NCBI GenBank assembly: GCA_017559955.1
Contig: JAFYPQ010000035.1
Span: 73,904 to 109,360, forward strand
From: Bacteroidales bacterium
GTDB lineage: Bacteria > Bacteroidota > Bacteroidia > Bacteroidales > G3-4614
Length of the DNA stretch: 35,457 nt
Direction of reading: 5' to 3'
In this document: one piece after another, positions 24,687-33,076 of the stretch
Layout: every line of letters starts with the position of its first letter
Numbering within the stretch: the stretch's first letter is position 1
The notes under the pieces: generated by a model
Seen by the model: the letters and a program-made list of their open reading frames with translations, nothing else
Databases searched by the model: none
What the model was told of the DNA's origin: nothing
Position numbers and translations under genes: made by a program

Positions 24687-26021
24687 ATGTTGTTGTTTCT
24701 GTTGTTGGCATTTGTTTGGTATAAACAAGGAAAGAGGGTGTTGTCAACACTCACATTCTTTGGATTTCTTACAAGTGGCTATCAACTTATACCTGCCGAA
24801 ATTTTTGCATATCCTATAAGCCTTAAACCTACCGACTATGCAATTGTATATTTGGTGGGCGTAATAGCAATGGAGTATTTTGCAGGTAAGAGAAAGGAGC
24901 TAATCGATGTTTTGCCCAAATTTACAATCATATTCCTTTTGTTTATTGCAGTTGCGGCAGGTATAAGCATATTTATACATCATATTCCAATCTCGGAGGT
25001 TGTAAGAAATACACGCGATTATTTTCTTTTGTTAACCCCTGTTTTATATTATACTCTTTCAAAAGAAGAATTACAGAGGGTTCTGAAATTTCTACTTTCA
25101 ATAACCATTTTTACAAGCATACTATATATATTACAACCGATATTAAATATACCTATCCTTCAAGGACATTATACCGAAGGTAAGTCGGAGTTTATGGGAT
25201 TGATTGAGATTGCACGTTTTTATAATACTCCCATATATCTCTATTTCTTCTTCTTTTATGCATTCTACAATACCGATATGAGTAGTAAAAACAGACTCAT
25301 ATCAATAATAATAATGGCATTGCCTATAATTTTGTGTATGCACCGAAGTTTGCTCATGGCAATTATTATGGTAATACTATTTAATCAATTCAGAGAAAAG
25401 ATAAAGAAAATATATCCTATTCTTATAGTACTGATAGTTGCTCTAATACCATTTTTTGGAGCGATACAGGGAAATGTATTGGATACAAAAATAGCGCAGG
25501 ATATTGTTGGTTCATTAGATATAGAACCTGAAGATTTTGTCCCGGGAGAGTTGGAAGGTGCAACATTTACATTCAGGGTATTGCACTTTTTGGAGAGAAT
25601 ATACTATGCATCTCAGGAGTGGTTACACCTCTTTTTCGGATTGGGATTTATGTCTGAAGGTTCAGACTATACAATAAACAACTTTGATTTTATAATAGGA
25701 CTTGAAAATGATGAGACAGGATTCGTAAATCAGGTAGATACCTCAGATATAGCGTGGTCGGTGTTTGTGATACGATTTGGTATAATAGGTACGGTGCTAT
25801 ATCTTATATACTATTTTGCACTTATGAAGTTTTTTAATAAGCGATATAGTAACTATATATCAAAGTCTGCGTTTTCGGTGTTAGGCGTAATATTTATAAC
25901 CTCATTCACAAGTACGCAAATATTAAGTATGGAATTTATTTCGTTTATATTGCTTATATATGTGCTATTGACGGATAGAGAGATAGAAGGCAATAATGGT
26001 GTTAACTGCGTAAATAGTTAG
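24687..26021 (+). CDS. O-antigen/capsule polymerase-like membrane protein (Wzy/O-antigen ligase superfamily)
   Basis: A 444-residue, very hydrophobic inner-membrane protein with about 10-12 predicted helices. A longer extracytoplasmic loop lies at about residues 265-355 (IEPEDFVPGELEGATFTFRV, LENDETGFVNQVDTSDIAWS), a usual trait of Wzy and WaaL proteins. The stretch FRVLHFLERIYYASQEWLHL with FGLGF resembles the family's RxxxW/GxG region. Primary sequence is poorly conserved in this group, so polymerase is the better guess from position next to a flippase and wzz; a ligase is possible. The start ATG follows an inverted repeat. The gene is 5 bases before the flippase gene. Base composition is clearly more AT-rich than the housekeeping genes to the left. 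Confidence 0.75.
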   Translation: MLLFLLLAFVWYKQGKRVLSTLTFFGFLTSGYQLIPAEIFAYPISLKPTDYAIVYLVGVIAMEYFAGKRKELIDVLPKFTIIFLLFIAVAAGISIFIHHIPISEVVRNTRDYFLLLTPVLYYTLSKEELQRVLKFLLSITIFTSILYILQPILNIPILQGHYTEGKSEFMGLIEIARFYNTPIYLYFFFFYAFYNTDMSSKNRLISIIIMALPIILCMHRSLLMAIIMVILFNQFREKIKKIYPILIVLIVALIPFFGAIQGNVLDTKIAQDIVGSLDIEPEDFVPGELEGATFTFRVLHFLERIYYASQEWLHLFFGLGFMSEGSDYTINNFDFIIGLENDETGFVNQVDTSDIAWSVFVIRFGIIGTVLYLIYYFALMKFFNKRYSNYISKSAFSVLGVIFITSFTSTQILSMEFISFILLIYVLLTDREIEGNNGVNCVNS

Positions 26022-26026
26022 TATAT

Positions 26027-27559
26027 ATGACACAGAAGAATGTATTGATAAAAAATTCGATGTTTGGTATATTGCAATTTGTGATAGTTGCAGTATTGAC
26101 ATTTTTATGTGTCCCTATATTCATAAATAAATTAGGCGAAGAGGCATACGGAGTATTTGCACTTATAACCATACTCGGAAATCTGAACTTCTTCTCATCA
26201 TTTGGACTGAATAGTGCTCTATTGGTTTTCCTCTCGAAACAGGGTAAAAGTGAAGAGTCGCAACGTGATATTGTCGTCGTATTGTTTTCATCAATAATAA
26301 TAGCTCTTCTATTCTGTTCGCTATTATTTGTTTTTAAAACATCTATAATCGAAAATCTATTTGCCGTACCGGCAGAGTATATACAATCTTCGAGCCGATT
26401 ATATGATTATTTATTATTGGCAAACTTTTTATTGATAGTAGGTCAAGTGGCGGTTTCTATTATTGATGCTCTTCAAAAAATATATATATCAAACATAATT
26501 CAATTCATATATAATCTTATATATTGGCTTGGGCTTATTTTGGTGGTGATAATGGGAGGAGAGTTGGATGTAGTTGGCATACCTCTTTTGGTATCGGCAT
26601 TAGTTTGGTTTGTACTTATCTTTTTAAAAGCACGTTCGTTGTGGGGTAGTTTTAAACTAACACAACCTTTGCGTCCTCATTTTAAAAGAATTTTTATAAA
26701 ACAGTTTTCATACGGAGTAAAAATATTTACAGCAGGCTTTTGCGGTTTTTTTCTTGAACCTTTATCAAAAATACTCCTCTCAAATTATGTTGGGATAAAT
26801 CTTGTTGCATATTACGACATAGCTTTAAGAATAAAACATCAAATTATGGGATTGTTTCAAAAAGCAACCTATCCACTCTTTCCATACATTTCGGAACAAC
26901 CTAATAGTTGTGAACTTAATGGGAAAATAGTAGATATGAGTAAAAAGATACAACTCTTGGTTGTCTTTGTTTCTGCGTTGATTGTTTTTACATTCCCCAT
27001 TTTGGTAAAACTTTGGTTGGGCGAAGAGTACACAACAACAACATTGATATATATTGTTGTAATTACACTCTCTTATATATTGTTCTCTCCTCCTATTTTA
27101 CCTATATATTACTATATGCAATCAAAGAATATGGCAGATAAAAATATATACATGCATCTTGTTGCAGTGATAGTAAATATTGTAACATTCTTTATTGTAT
27201 ATAAACACATAGGAGATTATGCTATATTGGTATCAAATACGGCGTCAATGTTTATAGCCTATTTGTTAGGAGTATTTTATATGAAGAGATATAATCAGTT
27301 TAATATAACCAAAGAGATAGGTTATTATGCAGCAATAATATTTTGGGCTATAATTGTAGGAGGAGTATGTTCTGCATTAAAATATTATATAATACCTGAA
27401 ACAATATTTGATGTGGCGATATATACTTTGATAATAATAATGTTATTAATTCTCTTTACAAAGAGAGGTTTATTAATATCAAAGTCAGATATAGACAGAT
27501 ATTTTGGGACAATGCCTAAGTTAAAAACTATAGTAAATAAAATTCTATCGGCTAAATAA
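26027..27559 (+). CDS. Polysaccharide flippase (Wzx-like, MOP superfamily)
   Basis: A 510-residue membrane protein with about 14 hydrophobic segments, the usual size and number for Wzx/RfbX/MurJ-type lipid-linked oligosaccharide flippases. The N-terminal part NSMFGILQFVIVAVLTFLCV then PIFINKLGEEAYGVFAL carries the typical G-x-x-A/EYG-x-F/Y pattern of the family. Conserved PLFPYIS lies near the middle. It would move undecaprenyl-linked repeat units across the inner membrane for the neighbouring polymerase. The gap to the preceding gene is 5 bases and to the GT2 gene 6 bases. AT-rich like its neighbours. Confidence 0.88.
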   Translation: MTQKNVLIKNSMFGILQFVIVAVLTFLCVPIFINKLGEEAYGVFALITILGNLNFFSSFGLNSALLVFLSKQGKSEESQRDIVVVLFSSIIIALLFCSLLFVFKTSIIENLFAVPAEYIQSSSRLYDYLLLANFLLIVGQVAVSIIDALQKIYISNIIQFIYNLIYWLGLILVVIMGGELDVVGIPLLVSALVWFVLIFLKARSLWGSFKLTQPLRPHFKRIFIKQFSYGVKIFTAGFCGFFLEPLSKILLSNYVGINLVAYYDIALRIKHQIMGLFQKATYPLFPYISEQPNSCELNGKIVDMSKKIQLLVVFVSALIVFTFPILVKLWLGEEYTTTTLIYIVVITLSYILFSPPILPIYYYMQSKNMADKNIYMHLVAVIVNIVTFFIVYKHIGDYAILVSNTASMFIAYLLGVFYMKRYNQFNITKEIGYYAAIIFWAIIVGGVCSALKYYIIPETIFDVAIYTLIIIMLLILFTKRGLLISKSDIDRYFGTMPKLKTIVNKILSAK

Positions 27560-27565
27560 AGAGAT

Positions 27566-28351
27566 ATGGAAAAAGAAGATGTATTGGTAACCATTGTTAC
27601 CCCCTCATATAATCAAGGACAATTTATAGAAGACACAATCAAAAGTGTTCTTAACCAAACATACAAGAATATCCAATATATTGTTGTAGATGGAGCCTCT
27701 AAAGATAATACAATGGAGGTGGTTGAGCGTTATCGTGATAAAATTGATATTGTAATAAGTGAACCAGATAAAGGCCAAACCGATGCCATAAACAAAGGAT
27801 TCAAGTTGGCAAAAGGAGAGTTGGTAGGTTGGATAAACTCTGACGATATGCTCTATCCCTATTGTGTTGAAGAGATAGTAAAACTATATAAGCAAAACCC
27901 TGATGGAGCTATATATTATGGAACAACAATAGATAAAATTGATGCCAAAAACAACCATATAGAGTATTGGAGTAATAAAATAGAAAGTCGAGATAGATTG
28001 TTAAAGAAAAACTATGATGTATCACAACCCGGCTCTTTTTACAGAAAAGATATTCTCGAGAAGGTAGATTATTTAGATGAGAGTATCTATTACTGTATGG
28101 ATTTAGATCTCTTTTTAAAATTACTTCAATATGGTAAAATATATTCTTTAGATGATAAACCATTGGCTAAATATCGCAGGTGGGAAGAGACAAAATCAAA
28201 AAATGGTAGAACAAAATTCATTAAGAATATTCGTGAAAGATTATATCTTCATGGAGCAAAGTGCTATAACAAATCAATACTTACCACCTATTATTGGCAG
28301 ATAAGATTTGTGCTTACCGATATTGTAAAAGCAATATTTAGAATAAAATAG
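27566..28351 (+). CDS. Family 2 glycosyltransferase
   Basis: A 261-residue GT-A fold enzyme. Nucleotide-binding N terminus VTIVTPSYNQGQFIEDTIKS (8-27) and the SVLNQTYKN box follow GT2 custom. DKGQTDAINKGFKLAKGELV comes next, then WINSDDMLYP with the metal-binding Asp-Asp of the DxD type (about 90-95). The acceptor region has YYCMDLDLFLKLLQYG, the ED/MDLDLF element. The sugar donor and linkage cannot be read from the sequence. It lies 6 bases after the flippase and 2 before the next gene. A similar GT2 subgroup (PSYNQG...GQTDAINKG) is common in bacterial polysaccharide loci. Confidence 0.9.
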   Translation: MEKEDVLVTIVTPSYNQGQFIEDTIKSVLNQTYKNIQYIVVDGASKDNTMEVVERYRDKIDIVISEPDKGQTDAINKGFKLAKGELVGWINSDDMLYPYCVEEIVKLYKQNPDGAIYYGTTIDKIDAKNNHIEYWSNKIESRDRLLKKNYDVSQPGSFYRKDILEKVDYLDESIYYCMDLDLFLKLLQYGKIYSLDDKPLAKYRRWEETKSKNGRTKFIKNIRERLYLHGAKCYNKSILTTYYWQIRFVLTDIVKAIFRIK

Positions 28352-28353
28352 AT

Positions 28354-29403
28354 ATGAAAATTGTTCACATAGTATATGGTTTGGAGTTTGGGGGCATTGA
28401 AACTATGCTCGTGAATATTGTAAATGAGCAAGTGAAAACTGGGAACGAAATCTCTGTTGTAATCATTAATAATACAATAAATAATAATTTATATTCGGCG
28501 ATTGATAACCGAGTTAAGGTATATTGTTTAGGTCGTCCTGTTGGCTCAAAAAATCCATATTATATATTAAAATTTAATTATAGGATAAATAAGATTTCTC
28601 CTGATATAATACATATACACACACCATCTATAATCAGATATTTTTTACCATTTGTTAAATATAAAATGTGTGTAACAAAGCATGACGTGCATAAAGAGCA
28701 AGAGAATAGGTTTCTATCAAAATATTCCCATATATATTCAATATCAACATCAGTAAAAGATTATCTATTGTCAGCAACAGGAGTAAAATCAAAGGTAATT
28801 TATAATGGAATTGACATAGATGGGATACTCAGCAAGAATAGACCATATTCGCCCGATAAAGTTTTGAAATTGGTACAGGTTGGTAGATTATATCACACGG
28901 TAAAGGGTCAAGATGTATTAATAGAGGCTGTTAAAATTATAAAATTAAAGGGAGGTGATGTTCATTTATACCTTATTGGCGATGGTCCATCAAGAGAATA
29001 TATTGAAAACCTTATTTCAAAAAATGATTTAAATAAAAATATAACTTTATTAGGAGCAAAGTCTCAACAATATATATTTGAACATCTTTGTGAGTATGAT
29101 CTCTTTGTTCAACCATCAATAAACGAGGGCTTCGGATTGACAGTTGCTGAGGCAATGGCAGCAAAACTACCGGTTTTGATTTCAGAAAATCAAGGACCAT
29201 TGGAGATTATTGATAATGGCAAATATGGATTCTCATTTAAAAATGGAGATAGTAATGATTGTGCCAATAAGATAATGGAAATTATTGAGCGGGGATTTGA
29301 TGAAAAGATGATTGAAAATGGTTACGCCAGAGTTAAAGAACTATTTTCAATTGAGCAAACTGCAAATAGTTATATTGAAGAGTACAAAAAAATATTAGGA
29401 TAA
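28354..29403 (+). CDS. Family 4 glycosyltransferase
   Basis: A 349-residue GT-B fold enzyme. The N-terminal domain has the glycine motif VYGLEFGGIETMLVNIVNEQ (8-27); the C-terminal nucleotide-sugar domain has LVQVGRLYHTVKGQDVLIEA and the EX7E motif in NEGFGLTVAEAMAAKLPVLI, with the two Glu at the GT4 donor site. A retaining enzyme is expected from the family. Donor and acceptor are unknown. It lies 2 bases after the GT2 gene and 2 bases before the lipoprotein gene. Composition is strongly AT-rich. Confidence 0.9.
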   Translation: MKIVHIVYGLEFGGIETMLVNIVNEQVKTGNEISVVIINNTINNNLYSAIDNRVKVYCLGRPVGSKNPYYILKFNYRINKISPDIIHIHTPSIIRYFLPFVKYKMCVTKHDVHKEQENRFLSKYSHIYSISTSVKDYLLSATGVKSKVIYNGIDIDGILSKNRPYSPDKVLKLVQVGRLYHTVKGQDVLIEAVKIIKLKGGDVHLYLIGDGPSREYIENLISKNDLNKNITLLGAKSQQYIFEHLCEYDLFVQPSINEGFGLTVAEAMAAKLPVLISENQGPLEIIDNGKYGFSFKNGDSNDCANKIMEIIERGFDEKMIENGYARVKELFSIEQTANSYIEEYKKILG

Positions 29404-29405
29404 AA

Positions 29406-29810
29406 ATGAGATTAAAGCATATAGTTATATTATTTTCAATACTTTTTCTCTCTTGCTCAAAAGATAATGAGGTGAAGATTGAGGGACGTTGGCAGACAAC
29501 ATCAATAGAGTCGCCACGTCATTCTCTTTATACCGATTCTCTGTTTTGGAGTTTTGATATGGGTGTATGTGAATTGCAAACTCTAAAAGCATCTAACCCT
29601 CATTATGCAGAACAGATATATGGGTCTTATCTTATAAATGATGACTCAATAAGAATTTCCATATCTTCTGATTACTATTATATGGCAAAGCAAAACAAAT
29701 ATTTGGATTGGAATACACAGGAACGTAAATTTGCCATAAGAGAGATTACTTTCAAATCGCTAAAATTGTCGGTTAACGATACCATCTATTTATTCCGTAA
29801 ATACTATTGA
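29406..29810 (+). CDS. Small lipoprotein, lipocalin-like size, in polysaccharide operon
   Basis: A 134-residue lipoprotein: signal peptide with lipobox FLSC and Cys17. The mature part opens IEGRWQTTSIESP and then alternates short predicted strands (SLFWSFDMGVCELQTL, YGSYLINDDSIRISI, IREITFKSLKLSV), ending DTIYLFRKYY. The G-x-W-x-x-x-S opening plus about 110 residues of beta sequence is what lipocalin-like lipoproteins of Bacteroidota show, but I do not recognise a specific family. It lies 2 bases after the GT4 gene and 2 bases before wzi, so it is made together with the outer-membrane assembly protein and may act with it. Function unknown. Confidence 0.75.
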   Translation: MRLKHIVILFSILFLSCSKDNEVKIEGRWQTTSIESPRHSLYTDSLFWSFDMGVCELQTLKASNPHYAEQIYGSYLINDDSIRISISSDYYYMAKQNKYLDWNTQERKFAIREITFKSLKLSVNDTIYLFRKYY

Positions 29811-29812
29811 TT

Positions 29813-31279
29813 ATGAAGCGTATAATTTTATCTTTAATATTGACGCTTATGGTCATATTTACAGCGTCTGCAAAAGATTTCAATCTCTCATATAATGCAG
29901 AGGCAAATGTGATTTGTGGTGGCGGTGAATATACTCCTTTTTGGATGATGAACAACACAGGTGGTATAGTATCAGACAAAAATAACAGTGGGTATCTTCG
30001 ATTGGGATTATATAAAAGTGTAGCTGAAGAGAAGAAATTCTCATACTCATTTGGATTGGAGGTTGTTGGAGCATACCGAAACGAAGCACCTATATATTTA
30101 CAGCAAGCATATTTTGATGCAAAGCTTAGTAATTGGAGCATATTTGCAGGGTCAAGAGAGGAGAAAACAATGCTATGGGATGAAGAGTTGAGTAGTGGAG
30201 GTATGGTAAATAGTGGAAACGCACGTCCCATACCACAAATATATATTGGTCTGCCACAATTTACCGATGTGCCAGGGACAAAAGGTTGGTTGCAAGTGCG
30301 AGGAGGATTATCGTATGGTTGGTTTGTTGATTACCTCTATCAAAAAGATTTTAAGACAGATGGTATGCAATACACCAAAAACCTTTTGTATCATCGTAAG
30401 AACATAGTTTTTAAAATCGGTCATAAATCAAAACCGTTATATGGTTTAATAGGTATTGATATGGCAACTCAATTTGGAGGAACAGTGTATGATTATATGG
30501 GAAATAAAACAGTAAAATTCCCATCTGGAATAAAAGAGTATCTTAAGGTTTTAATTCCCCTTTCAGGAGGTGATGACTCTCCGTTAGTTGATCAAGTAAA
30601 CGTATCGGGTAACCATTTGGGAATATATATTCTTGCATTGGGCTATAAAAAAAAGGATTGGGAGGTAAAAGCCTATTATGAACACTTTTTTGACGACCAT
30701 TCAGGAATGACCTTTCGAAATAAATTTGATGGACTTTGGGGTTTGTCATTCCGTAAAACCGATAAGTTTTTTGTAGAGGGAGTAACTTTTGAGGTTATGA
30801 ATGCAACAAATCAAAGCGGACCTTTTCTTTGGGATAAATCACCTGAAATTCCGGTGCAAGTAAGTGCGGGAGATAACTATTATGCACACGTTGTATATAA
30901 TGGTTGGACTCATCGTGGGCATACCATAGGAACACCCTTTATAACATCTCCTTTATATAATAAAGATGGATATTTAGGTTTTACAAACAATATCACCCGA
31001 GCATTTTATGGTGGAGTAGACGGAACAATAGTTGATGGATTAAGATATAAATTATTGGTATCGCATCAACGAGGTTGGGGAACATCGTATGCTCCATATA
31101 CAAATATAAAGCACCAATTCTCAACAATGTTGCAATTGTGTTATACACACGAAAAGGCAAAAGGGTGGAACTTCTCTCTTGCCGGGGCATTTGATAAGGG
31201 AAATCTTATAGGAGACAATTGGGGAGTACAAATAAGTGTTAGTAAAAGCGGAGAGCTATTAAATTTTAGTAAAAAGTAA
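29813..31279 (+). CDS. wzi: Capsule assembly Wzi family outer-membrane protein
   Basis: A 488-residue protein with a Sec signal peptide (MKRIILSLILTLMVIFTASA). The mature part opens with NLSYNAEANVICGGGEYTPF and WMMNNTGG, characteristic of the Bacteroidota Wzi family (PF14052), and continues as many amphipathic beta strands (for example YSFGLEVVGAYRNEAPIYLQ, WSIFAGSREE, GWLQVRGGLSYGWFVD) as expected for a barrel. E. coli Wzi is a surface lectin that anchors group 1 capsule. I prefer the ATG at 29813; the frame is also open from a TTG at 29807. It is 2 bases after the lipoprotein gene, and its TAA stop overlaps the next ATG by one base. Confidence 0.9.
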   Translation: MKRIILSLILTLMVIFTASAKDFNLSYNAEANVICGGGEYTPFWMMNNTGGIVSDKNNSGYLRLGLYKSVAEEKKFSYSFGLEVVGAYRNEAPIYLQQAYFDAKLSNWSIFAGSREEKTMLWDEELSSGGMVNSGNARPIPQIYIGLPQFTDVPGTKGWLQVRGGLSYGWFVDYLYQKDFKTDGMQYTKNLLYHRKNIVFKIGHKSKPLYGLIGIDMATQFGGTVYDYMGNKTVKFPSGIKEYLKVLIPLSGGDDSPLVDQVNVSGNHLGIYILALGYKKKDWEVKAYYEHFFDDHSGMTFRNKFDGLWGLSFRKTDKFFVEGVTFEVMNATNQSGPFLWDKSPEIPVQVSAGDNYYAHVVYNGWTHRGHTIGTPFITSPLYNKDGYLGFTNNITRAFYGGVDGTIVDGLRYKLLVSHQRGWGTSYAPYTNIKHQFSTMLQLCYTHEKAKGWNFSLAGAFDKGNLIGDNWGVQISVSKSGELLNFSKK

Positions 31280-32343
31280 TGGATATAATAATTGTATCGC
31301 CATCTCTTGATACCACTCAAAATGTGAGTGGAATATCATCAGTAACGCAATTTATAATTGACAAGAATCCCTCTCAAAACTATATTCATTTTGAGCAAGG
31401 GAAGAAAGATAACGAAAGGGGTGGAGTACGCCGTATTTTACCAATTATTACAAAATTCAGGGAGTGGAAAAATTTATTGTCAACATATCCCGATGCTATA
31501 ATACATTATAATTTCCCTCTGTCAAAAGTCTCTATAATAAGAGATGTGCCGTTTATTAAATATGCACAACTAAAAAAGCGTAAAATTGTGATACATCTTC
31601 ACGGTGGAGTATATTTAACCTCCGAGAAGACTCCGACATATTTGAATGCAATGCTTAAAACCGTATTTGGTAAAACAACACCAATTGTGGCATTAAGTCA
31701 ATTAGAGAAGAATGCAATAGAATCGAGATATGATGTAAAAGATGTATCGGTGTTACCAAATTGTGTTGATGTTAAAGAGCAACTGCCAATAAAAGCAGCA
31801 AATGACAAACCTTTAACTTTTGGATATATAGGTCGTATAACAAAGGAGAAGGGGATTGCGTATTTGCTTGAAGCTTGCAAAACTCTAAAAGGAGAGGGTG
31901 TTGAGTTTAACCTTATATTGGCAGGCAAAGAGGATTGCCCAAATGAGTTTATACCTCGTTTTAAAGAGAGCCTCGGCGACTTATTTATATATGAAGGCGT
32001 GGTCTCAGGTAATAAAAAAGAGGAATTTTTAAACAAGTTAGATGTTTTTATATTACCTTCGTTCTTTGAGGGTTTACCTATGTCGTTGCTGGAGTGTATG
32101 GCTTGTGGAATTGTTCCTTTGACAACCAATGTAGGTTCAATTGCAGATGTTGTGGATAATGGAAAAAACGGAATATTCATTAAGGTGAAAGATTCAGAAA
32201 CCATTCATAACGCAATTTGTCAATTAAACAACGATAGAGAGATGCTTGGTAAGATGTCAGAAGCAGCACATAAAACCATTCTCTCTAAATTTTCGCCTCA
32301 AGAGTATATAAAAGAGTTGAACAGCATATATAACAGATTATAG
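31279..32343 (+). CDS. Family 4 glycosyltransferase
   Basis: A 354-residue GT-B enzyme. The N-terminal domain starts IVSPSLDTTQNVSGISSVTQ and contains KIVIHLHGGVYL. The donor domain has FGYIGRITKEKGIAYLLEAC and the EX7E motif in SFFEGLPMSLLECMACGIVP (about 258-277). It is only distantly like the other GT4 in this operon. Its start overlaps the wzi stop by one base, and the wecG gene follows after one base. Donor and linkage unknown. Confidence 0.9.
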   Translation: MDIIIVSPSLDTTQNVSGISSVTQFIIDKNPSQNYIHFEQGKKDNERGGVRRILPIITKFREWKNLLSTYPDAIIHYNFPLSKVSIIRDVPFIKYAQLKKRKIVIHLHGGVYLTSEKTPTYLNAMLKTVFGKTTPIVALSQLEKNAIESRYDVKDVSVLPNCVDVKEQLPIKAANDKPLTFGYIGRITKEKGIAYLLEACKTLKGEGVEFNLILAGKEDCPNEFIPRFKESLGDLFIYEGVVSGNKKEEFLNKLDVFILPSFFEGLPMSLLECMACGIVPLTTNVGSIADVVDNGKNGIFIKVKDSETIHNAICQLNNDREMLGKMSEAAHKTILSKFSPQEYIKELNSIYNRL

Positions 32344-32344
32344 A

Positions 32345-33076
32345 ATGTTGAAATTAAAAGAACTAAATATTGTAGAGAGTAGGGATGAGTTATCGCTATT
32401 GCCGCAAGGTAAAAAAATGATAAACACCATAAATGCACATAGCTACAACACGGCATTAAAAGATTCTCTATTTGCCAATGCTCTTAAAAATTGTGATGCC
32501 TTAATCCCCGACGGAGCAAGTATAGTAAAAGCTTGTAAATTACTAAAAGCAAAGTCGCAACCCTTTGAACGCATAGCAGGATGGGATTTGTTTATCCTTG
32601 AAATGGAGAAGCTCAACAATAATGGTGGAGGAGTTTGCTTTTTTATGGGAAGTACCAATGAGGTTCTGTCGAAGATAAAAGATAGGGCTGCAATGGATTA
32701 TCCCAATATAGAGGTTAAAAGTTACTCTCCGCCATATAAACCTCAATTCTCTGAAGATGATAACAATATAATCATATCTCAAATAAACAATGCAAAACCA
32801 AATCTTTTGTGGATTGGAATGACTGCTCCAAAACAGGAGAAGTGGGTATATGAAAATTGGGATAAACTTGATATAGATTGTCACGTTGGAACTATTGGCG
32901 CAGTTTTTGATTTTTATGCAGGAACCATTAAACGAGCGCCTATGTGGTGGCAACGTCATAGCTTGGAGTGGTTATATCGCCTATTAAAAGAACCAAAACG
33001 AATGTGGAGACGATATTTAATAGGAAATACACTATTTTTGTATAACGTATTAAGAGAGAAACTAAGTCGAAAATGA
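32345..33076 (+). CDS. WecG/TagA/CpsF family (GT26) glycosyltransferase
   Basis: A 243-residue GT26 enzyme (PF03808). Markers: NAHSYNTALKDSLFANALKN near 33-52, LIPDGASIVKACKLL (the family's PDG region), FFMGSTNEVL, LLWIGMTAPKQEKWVYENW (the G-x-P-KQE-W signature), and GAVFDFYAGTIKRAPMWWQR with GLEW-like SLEWLYRLLKEPKRMWRRY at the end. Members such as WecG and TagA add ManNAc or ManNAcA to undecaprenyl-PP-GlcNAc, usually the second sugar. That hints that the unit is built on a GlcNAc made by a WecA-type enzyme elsewhere; this is inference. It overlaps ugd by four bases (ATGA). Confidence 0.9.
   Translation: MLKLKELNIVESRDELSLLPQGKKMINTINAHSYNTALKDSLFANALKNCDALIPDGASIVKACKLLKAKSQPFERIAGWDLFILEMEKLNNNGGGVCFFMGSTNEVLSKIKDRAAMDYPNIEVKSYSPPYKPQFSEDDNNIIISQINNAKPNLLWIGMTAPKQEKWVYENWDKLDIDCHVGTIGAVFDFYAGTIKRAPMWWQRHSLEWLYRLLKEPKRMWRRYLIGNTLFLYNVLREKLSRK

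Noticed and set aside
24590..24687. Invertible (Mpi-type) capsule promoter upstream of the wzy-like gene
   Set aside because: The only inverted repeat has a 3-base centre and encloses no promoter; no distant inverted partner was seen and no recombinase gene is present.
29807..29812. TTG start for wzi
   Set aside because: ATG at 29813 gives a clean signal peptide beginning MKR and avoids overlap with the lipoprotein stop.
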